From CAINEC01 sp046052065 (GTDB taxonomy: Bacteria; Bacteroidota; Bacteroidia; AKYH767-A; OLB10): 10,750 nt of DNA. Below, one piece after another: positions 6,408 to 10,750 of the stretch (position 1 is its first letter; each line of letters starts with the position of its first letter). The stretch lies in NCBI GenBank assembly GCA_046052065.1, contig JBJOND010000084.1, positions 1 through 10,750 on the forward strand, written 5' to 3'. The translations under genes and the position numbers were made by a program. The notes under the pieces were generated by a model, which had not been told where the DNA came from, did not search any database, and saw only the letters and a program-made list of their open reading frames with translations.

Positions 6408-6787
6408 GATTTTGATTTTAATAAGTCTGTTCTTAATGCTGGAAAACGATAAAATGCAACTACAAGCACAAATGTTTGGATGATACAAGGTGCAACAATC
6501 GAAATTCCATTTTGTACGTGCGTTGCAATAGCTCCTCCCATATAAGCAGCTAATAAGATTGTTCCAACAACTCCTGTTCGAGGAATGATAAATAAAATAA
6601 CACTTGCCAATTCAATAATACCAAGCATCGAATACGTTGATGCATCAATTCCAAATCCAGCTGCAATTTTAATTCCCTCAGCATTCGCAGTTAGCTTACT
6701 AATAGCACTTCCAAGAAATAGGAATCCAACTAAAGCTGTTAATCCCCAATAAATAATTTTTTGTGTTTTTGATAATTGACCGTTCAT
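6404..6787 (-). CDS. DoxX-like family membrane protein
   Basis: 127 residues with four predicted membrane helices at about 11-31 (IIYWGLTALVGFLFLGSAISK), 49-68, 71-91 and 95-114, and short polar ends, as in DoxX_2-type proteins. The SAISKL sequence after helix 1 and the YMGGAIATHV motif (82-91, with H90) are typical of the family. DoxX-like proteins are inner-membrane subunits often found beside reductases, dioxygenases or stress regulators. Roles proposed for relatives include quinone or thiosulfate redox chemistry and oxidative-stress complexes, but this subgroup has no fixed function. Both ends overlap neighbours by 4 bp (ATGA junctions), so it is translated as part of the reductase operon and may anchor that chemistry to the membrane. 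Confidence 0.88.
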   Translation of the reverse strand: MNGQLSKTQKIIYWGLTALVGFLFLGSAISKLTANAEGIKIAAGFGIDASTYSMLGIIELASVILFIIPRTGVVGTILLAAYMGGAIATHVQNGISIVAPCIIQTFVLVVAFYRFPALRTDLLKSKS

Positions 6788-7173
6788 GCTTGATTTGTTA
6801 TTTTTTGTAATGTCTCAAATATATTTTTATCTGTTATTGAAATTTTAAATGAATGCACTTTATTATTTCGATATCCATTCATATGAAATGGGTCTTTCTC
6901 TACCAATTCAATTGCTTCCTCTCTTGAATTAACATTCAACACAATAATTCCAGTGGTATGTCCAATTGGATTAATCTTATTGGTTGATGTCAATTCAAAA
7001 TCAGTAGGCCCTGCTAAAATAATTTTATTATTTGCTTTTAATTCAGCAGCCCATTTATAATGCTCCATCAAAACAGACTTGCCGTCTTCAGTTCCTGGAT
7101 TTTTCCATCCTTCTAACGTTTCCGCAATTACGACAAAAACATTAACAGGTTGTTCATTCAAGAGATTCTTCAT
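6784..7173 (-). CDS. YciI-like protein (dimeric alpha/beta barrel)
   Basis: 129 residues. After a short N-terminal tail the protein shows the YciI order: strand NVFVVIAET (11-19), helix with the conserved His (H38 in MEHYKWAAELKANNK), the IILAGP turn (51-56), strand TGIIVLNV, then EEAIELVEKDPFHMNGY, where 'A..l...DPF...g' is the family hallmark, and a final strand. YciI-like proteins are small ferredoxin-fold dimers; a few are enzymes acting on chlorinated or aromatic intermediates, and many are uncharacterised. Here it lies 9 bp after the Old Yellow Enzyme gene and overlaps the DoxX start by 4 bp. With the MIase-like gene, the operon encodes two different small alpha/beta-barrel proteins, suggesting processing of products of the reductase. 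Substrate unknown. Confidence 0.84.
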   Translation of the reverse strand: MKNLLNEQPVNVFVVIAETLEGWKNPGTEDGKSVLMEHYKWAAELKANNKIILAGPTDFELTSTNKINPIGHTTGIIVLNVNSREEAIELVEKDPFHMNGYRNNKVHSFKISITDKNIFETLQKITNQA

Positions 7174-7182
7174 CCTAATAAA

Positions 7183-8265
7183 TTATTCATTTGTTAAAAA
7201 TGGATAATCGATATAACCTTTATCTTGTCCACCATACATCGTTGCACGATCTGGCTGATTTAATTCAGAATTTAATTCGAATCGTTTTGGTAAATCAGGA
7301 TTTGCTAAAAATAAAGATCCGTAAGAAATTAAATTTGCAATTCCTTTTTCAATTTCTGCTTCTCCTGTCTCACGCGTATATCCACAGTTAGCAATCACTG
7401 GGTGCTTCGAAAGTTTTCCAAAGGTATCAATTGTGTTAATTGGATAATTCGGAAATTGATCTGTAGGAAAAGGAACATTCATCAAATGGATATAAGACAA
7501 CGGTAACTTATTAAGTTCGTCAATTAACAAGGTAAATTGCTCCACTGGATTTGTATGCGTTATGTTATTATAGGTACTTGTTGGAGATAAACGTATCGCT
7601 GCTTTATCATTTCCTACTGCTGAAACAATTTCTTGCATTACTTCTAAAACAAAACGATTTTTATTTTCATGACTACCGCCATAGTTATCCGTTCTATGAT
7701 TTGCACTATCTGCTAAAAACTGATTCGGCAAATATCCGAATGCAGCATGCAATTCAACACCATCAAATCCTGCTTCTATCGCATTCATTGCTGCTTGCTT
7801 ATAGTCATGTTTAATCTGATTAATTTCTTCAACCGTTAATGCATGTGGCGTTTCATAATCCTTCATGCCTTCCATTGTAAAATGTTGTTGTCCTTCAATT
7901 CGAATAGCAGAAGGAGCAACAGGCAATTCACCGTTCTTAACGAGTGAATGTCCAACGCGACCTGTATGCCATAGCTGTGCATAGATTAATCCGCCTTTCT
8001 CATGCACTGCGCTTGTAACTGCTTTCCAAGCCTCTATTTGTTCAGGTGTGTATAGTCCTGGCGTAAGCGGACTGCCCAATGCTTGATTGCTAATATTGAT
8101 TCCTTCACTGATGATTAATCCTGCAGAAGAACGTTGCGCATAATACAATACAGTTGATGCACTAACTAGTCCGTTAAAGTCTGCACGTGAGCGCGTCATA
8201 GGCGCCATAACCATTCTATTTTGAAGTGTATGTTGTCCTAATTTAATTGATTCTAATAATTTCAT
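7183..8265 (-). CDS. Old Yellow Enzyme family ene-reductase (NADH:flavin oxidoreductase, FMN TIM barrel)
   Basis: 360 residues, full length for the NemA/OYE class. Family signatures in order: NRMVMAPMTRSRA (16-28), YYAQRSSAGLIISEG (41-55), YAQLWHTGRVGH (95-106), GVELHAAFGYLPNQFL (169-184), HRTDNYGGSHENKNRF (190-205), AAIRLSP (222-228), and the FMN phosphate region with CGYT (294-297) and GSLFLANPDLPKRF (316-329). These enzymes use NAD(P)H and FMN to reduce the C=C bond of alpha,beta-unsaturated carbonyls, quinones and some nitro compounds. The catalytic motif has H173 and the proton-donor Y178, but position 176, Asn in OYE1 and His in many bacterial members, is Phe. It is the first gene of a four-gene operon, transcribed from a good promoter facing an HxlR regulator. 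Cytoplasmic. Confidence 0.95.
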   Translation of the reverse strand: MKLLESIKLGQHTLQNRMVMAPMTRSRADFNGLVSASTVLYYAQRSSAGLIISEGINISNQALGSPLTPGLYTPEQIEAWKAVTSAVHEKGGLIYAQLWHTGRVGHSLVKNGELPVAPSAIRIEGQQHFTMEGMKDYETPHALTVEEINQIKHDYKQAAMNAIEAGFDGVELHAAFGYLPNQFLADSANHRTDNYGGSHENKNRFVLEVMQEIVSAVGNDKAAIRLSPTSTYNNITHTNPVEQFTLLIDELNKLPLSYIHLMNVPFPTDQFPNYPINTIDTFGKLSKHPVIANCGYTRETGEAEIEKGIANLISYGSLFLANPDLPKRFELNSELNQPDRATMYGGQDKGYIDYPFLTNE

Positions 8266-8294
8266 TTCTGTGGGGTTTTATAAAAATTATGTTG

Positions 8295-8325
8295 CAAACC
8301 TACTTCCAATACTTTACTTTTGCAA
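8295..8325 (-). promoter_or_regulatory. Promoter of the Old Yellow Enzyme operon
   Basis: On the minus strand TAGGTTTG (8295-8302) matches TAnnTTTG exactly, and a TTG (8323-8325) lies 20 bases upstream, close to the Bacteroidota consensus spacing. The predicted transcript begins around 8289, giving a leader of about 24 nt before the ATG at 8265. There is no Shine-Dalgarno sequence. The -33 TTG lies inside the palindrome at 8315-8328. Confidence 0.65.
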
Positions 8326-8328
8326 GTA
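8315..8328. promoter_or_regulatory. Candidate HxlR operator (TACTT-N4-AAGTA palindrome)
   Basis: TACTTTTGCAAGTA is a perfect 5+5 inverted repeat with a 4-bp spacer. It overlaps the -33 element of the OYE promoter and lies in the 120-bp divergent region shared with the HxlR gene. Further repeats surround it: CTTTACT (8312-8318) is inverted as AGTAAAG (8357-8363), and GTTAC (8329-8333) as GTAAC (8348-8352). Winged-helix dimers such as HxlR proteins bind palindromes of this size; the assignment to this regulator is inferred from position. Confidence 0.5.
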
Positions 8329-8385
8329 GTTACACCTTTGTATAGTAGTAACCAATAGTAAAGCAATGATTACAATCAAGGAGTT

Positions 8386-8712
8386 ATGGCAAAAAATAAA
8401 ATAAAAAAATCTCAAACGAATTGCAGCTTAAAGGATGTTTTAGATATCATTGGCGGCAAATGGGCAATGCCAATCATCTATCATTTATCAAAAGGCAAGA
8501 TGCGTTTTAAAGAAATGGAACGAACCATTGAAGGGATTAATACGCGTATGCTCGTGAAAGAATTAAAGAACATGGAAGTGAATGGCATCATCACAAGAGA
8601 AGTATTTGCAACCGTTCCTCCAACCGTTGAATACACATTGACAAAGAAAGGAGAAAAGTTATTGCCTAGCATTCACTCCTTGCATAAGTGGGGACAAGAA
8701 TACGCGAGTTAA
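8386..8712 (+). CDS. HxlR family transcriptional regulator (redox/electrophile-sensing type)
   Basis: 108 residues, typical for HxlR. The signature is complete: NCSLKDVLDIIGGKWAMPII (12-31), HLSKGKMRFKEMER (33-46), IEGINTRMLVKELKNMEVNGIITREV (48-73) as the helix-turn-helix and its lead-out, VPPTVEYTLTKKGEKLLP (77-94) as the wing, and a C-terminal dimer helix ending HKWGQEY. C13 is the only cysteine and sits where YodB and HypR of Bacillus carry their sensing cysteine, so control by thiol modification is plausible. It is transcribed divergently from the OYE operon, the usual layout for an HxlR protein and its target. An AAGGAG ribosome-binding site (8378-8383) lies unusually close, 2 bases before the ATG. 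The gene converges with the methyltransferase gene, the stops being 3 bp apart. Confidence 0.93.
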   Translation: MAKNKIKKSQTNCSLKDVLDIIGGKWAMPIIYHLSKGKMRFKEMERTIEGINTRMLVKELKNMEVNGIITREVFATVPPTVEYTLTKKGEKLLPSIHSLHKWGQEYAS

Positions 8713-8715
8713 CTT

Positions 8716-9345
8716 TTAAAAAGTATGTGTTTTTTTGAAACTACAAAAGACAAAATTCTGAATGGTTTCAAACGGCGTTTTATGATCAACTGTGATGCAT
8801 TTAACTTTATCAAAGTATTTTTTTAATCGCTCCGTCATTGTATTTTCTGAATACTGTTTGATTTCAATGCCACTGCATTTTGTTGGGCCATTTTCCGAGA
8901 ATGTTCCTATTACCAATACGCCATTGGGGTTTATAAATTTCTGCGCCGTTTCGAGGTAATTACTAATCTCGTTTTCATCCGTCAAAAAATGAAATGCTGC
9001 TCTGTCATGCCAGAAGTCGTACATCTCCATTGGACGAAATTTTGCAGCGTCTTCAATAATCCATTTTACCTGATTTGCTTTTTCACCTAGACGACCTTTT
9101 GCACTTTCAATTGCTGATTCAGAAATATCCAACACCGTAATATCGGTATAACCTAATTCTAGTAAATGATCAACCAGAAAACTATCGCCTCCACCTACAT
9201 CAATTATTTTAGCATATAAGGGGACATTAAACTGTTTAAAAAAATCAAGCGACGTTTCTGGTGTAGGTTGAAACCAACTCACATCCTTTAAATCTTTCGT
9301 TTGATAAATAGTTTCCCAGTGTTTCTTACGATCAAATTTTTCCAT
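8716..9345 (-). CDS. Class I SAM-dependent methyltransferase, substrate unknown
   Basis: 209 residues with a Rossmann-like methyltransferase core. An N-terminal HWETIYQTKDLKDVSWFQ segment (9-26) precedes motif I IIDVGGGDS (47-55), motif II acidic residue D73 in TVLDIS, a motif III-like EDAA (98-101), the block DFWHDRAAFHFLT (110-122), strand GVLVIGTFSENGPTKCSGI (142-160), and a C-terminal HKTPFETIQNFVF (188-200). The WHDRAxFHFLT and GTFxxxGPxxCSG blocks mark a conserved bacterial group usually annotated only as class I methyltransferase; I know of no established substrate for it. The gene starts 20 bp after the stop of the M28 peptidase and is probably cotranscribed with it. Cytoplasmic; no signal peptide. 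SAM binding is well supported, the acceptor is not. Confidence 0.88.
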   Translation of the reverse strand: MEKFDRKKHWETIYQTKDLKDVSWFQPTPETSLDFFKQFNVPLYAKIIDVGGGDSFLVDHLLELGYTDITVLDISESAIESAKGRLGEKANQVKWIIEDAAKFRPMEMYDFWHDRAAFHFLTDENEISNYLETAQKFINPNGVLVIGTFSENGPTKCSGIEIKQYSENTMTERLKKYFDKVKCITVDHKTPFETIQNFVFCSFKKTHTF

Positions 9346-9365
9346 AGAAAAGTGTTTTAAAAATC

Positions 9366-10739
9366 TTATTTCGGATTAACTCCGTACTCACTCAATACAT
9401 AAACCAATGCTGCCATACTGCCAGCGCCTAATTCCAATTCGCGTTTGTTTACATTCTCCAAAACATCGGTAGCTGCATGGTGTACATCAAAGTAACGCTG
9501 CGAATCGGGAACAAAACCAATTAGCAAAGCACCTACTTCTTTCAGATAATTAATGTCTGTGCCACCATAACCTTCCTCCCAATACTTTAATTCGTACGGA
9601 TAAAACAACTCCTGCTTACTCATTACATGCTGCATCTTCAACGAATCGCCATTAAATGAAAATCCTCGAGGTGTAAATCCGCCTTCATCACTTTCAATCG
9701 CTGCAATTATTTTTTCGTTTCGCTCTTTGGCTAACACTAATAATTGTTTCCCTCCACGACTTCCATTTTCTTCATTCGCAAAAGCAACAAAACGAATGGT
9801 GCGTTTAGGTTTCATATTCAAATTTTGAAATATTCTCAATACCTCTAACGATTGCATAATGCCTGCTCCGTCATCGTGCGCGCCTTCACCCAACTCCCAT
9901 GAATCTAAATGTCCGCCAATAACAATAATCTCTTCCGGCTTTTCACTCCCTTTTAATTCACCTATCACATTGTAAGATTGTGCGTCGGGAAATACCTCAC
10001 AAGATTGCTTAAAATAAAACTGCACCTCTGAATTACTCTTAATTGCCTTGCTTAATTCTTCCGCACCCATTGTACTAATTGCACATGCAGGAATTTTTAT
10101 AATGGTATCGTTATAACCCATTGCGCCCGTATGCGGATTATTATCTAACGCTAATGTCATCGATCTAACTACAACTCCAATCGCTCCATATTGCGCAGCC
10201 GTTTGTGCGGTACCCCAACGATATCTCGCTGCTTCACCATAAGCATCGAAGGTGTGAACATAAGAATCCTTCATTGGGTGATTCATAAAAACAATCTTAC
10301 CCTCAATCTTTTCACGCCCTAACTTTTTTATTTCTTCAAAATCATGAACCTCTATAACAGGTGCGCATATCCCCTTTTTAGAAGTAGCAACACTTCCTCC
10401 TAAGGCACAAATAGCAACATCCGTTTTTTTACCATTTACTTTATAATGCGCTTGCTCTTTTTGTCCACGTACCCAATGCGGAACGGTTACTGGCTGGAAA
10501 TAAGTAGTGTCTAGTTTCTGATCAATACAAAGTTGATGAACATACTCCACTGCCTTTTCTCCGTTAAGCGAACCACTCAAACGCGGACCAATATTCTTAC
10601 ATAAATACTTTAATCGCGGATAACACTCACTGTTAGTAAGCGACTGATTAATTATTTTAGCAATGATTAATGAGTCTGTTTGCTGCGCGTTAGCCGTTAA
10701 ACAAAAGGAAATAGCAAGAAGTAGGATTAACTTTTTCAT
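9366..10739 (-). CDS. Exported M28 family zinc metallopeptidase (plasma glutamate carboxypeptidase-like)
   Basis: 457 residues. The signal peptide MKKLILLLAISFCLTANAQQ is predicted to be cleaved after ANA. A protease-associated (PA)-like insert lies around residues 110-240. The M28 catalytic core follows with a complete set of dizinc residues: H277 in GGHLDSW (D279 nearby), bridging D289 in HDDGAG, catalytic base E323 and ligand E324 in ANEENGS, D351 in ESDEGG, and the final His in FDVHHAATD (H420 or H421). The order and the GGHLDSWELGEGAHDDGAG segment resemble carboxypeptidase Q (PGCP) and related M28 aminopeptidases. It lacks a T9SS tail (it ends YGVNPK), so it is probably periplasmic. It would release single amino acids from peptides. 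The gene lies complete in the window with only 11 bp upstream, so its promoter is not visible. Confidence 0.92.
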   Translation of the reverse strand: MKKLILLLAISFCLTANAQQTDSLIIAKIINQSLTNSECYPRLKYLCKNIGPRLSGSLNGEKAVEYVHQLCIDQKLDTTYFQPVTVPHWVRGQKEQAHYKVNGKKTDVAICALGGSVATSKKGICAPVIEVHDFEEIKKLGREKIEGKIVFMNHPMKDSYVHTFDAYGEAARYRWGTAQTAAQYGAIGVVVRSMTLALDNNPHTGAMGYNDTIIKIPACAISTMGAEELSKAIKSNSEVQFYFKQSCEVFPDAQSYNVIGELKGSEKPEEIIVIGGHLDSWELGEGAHDDGAGIMQSLEVLRIFQNLNMKPKRTIRFVAFANEENGSRGGKQLLVLAKERNEKIIAAIESDEGGFTPRGFSFNGDSLKMQHVMSKQELFYPYELKYWEEGYGGTDINYLKEVGALLIGFVPDSQRYFDVHHAATDVLENVNKRELELGAGSMAALVYVLSEYGVNPK

Positions 10740-10750
10740 TCGAAGAATTA

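Noticed and set aside
6408..6488. Longer start for the muconolactone-isomerase-like gene
   Set aside because: The extra 27 residues lie inside the DoxX gene and are Cys/Ile-rich with no family similarity; the start at 6407 gives a clean ATGA overlap.
7551..7814. 87-residue plus-strand open frame rich in Leu, Tyr and His
   Set aside because: Antisense shadow of the Old Yellow Enzyme gene; the composition reflects reverse-complement codons.
8712..8736. Terminator for the HxlR gene (ACTTT-TAA-AAAGT followed by seven T)
   Set aside because: The stem is all weak pairs but two and lies within the 3' end of the methyltransferase gene; too weak to claim without transcript data.

Overview
The window looks like chromosomal DNA from a low-GC member of the Bacteroidota. 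Two proteins end in type IX secretion (T9SS) sorting domains: a type B-like tail at the left edge and a type A domain with the IYPNPA motif in a 549-residue secreted protein. Several start regions carry the phylum's TAnnTTTG promoter box, and few genes have a Shine-Dalgarno sequence. I cannot name the genus.

Layout. (1) 1-114 is the 3' end of a T9SS type B cargo gene. (2) 117-1278, minus strand: a MarR regulator followed by a pirin, one base apart, with an operator-like palindrome in the promoter. (3) 1321-1710 is a non-coding repeat element: seven 46-bp units in alternating A/B types (a 92-bp higher-order period), closed by 22-bp inverted repeats. (4) 1716-4055, minus strand: a secreted arylsulfotransferase-like beta-propeller and a short M24 metallopeptidase, 6 bp apart. 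(5) 4147-6086, plus strand: a methionine/glutamine-type aminotransferase overlapping an omega-amidase by 4 bp, ending at a hairpin terminator. (6) 6141-8265, minus strand: a tight four-gene operon of Old Yellow Enzyme reductase, YciI-like protein, DoxX-like membrane protein and muconolactone-isomerase-like protein, with a divergent HxlR regulator (8386-8712). (7) 8716-10739, minus strand: an exported M28 metallopeptidase followed by a SAM-dependent methyltransferase.

How the genes fit together. The aminotransferase and amidase form a known pair: glutamine-dependent transamination (for example of the methionine-salvage keto acid) yields alpha-ketoglutaramate, which the amidase hydrolyses. The HxlR/OYE operon looks like an electrophile- or quinone-responsive detoxification unit: the regulator has one N-terminal cysteine, and a palindrome sits on the -33 element of the divergent promoter. 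MarR/pirin may be a second small redox or aromatic-compound responsive unit. The least ordinary items are the higher-order 46-bp repeat element, the OYE operon with its two small alpha/beta-barrel partners, and an Asn-to-Phe change in the OYE active-site motif. I see no phage, IS transposase, CRISPR array, tRNA or rRNA.
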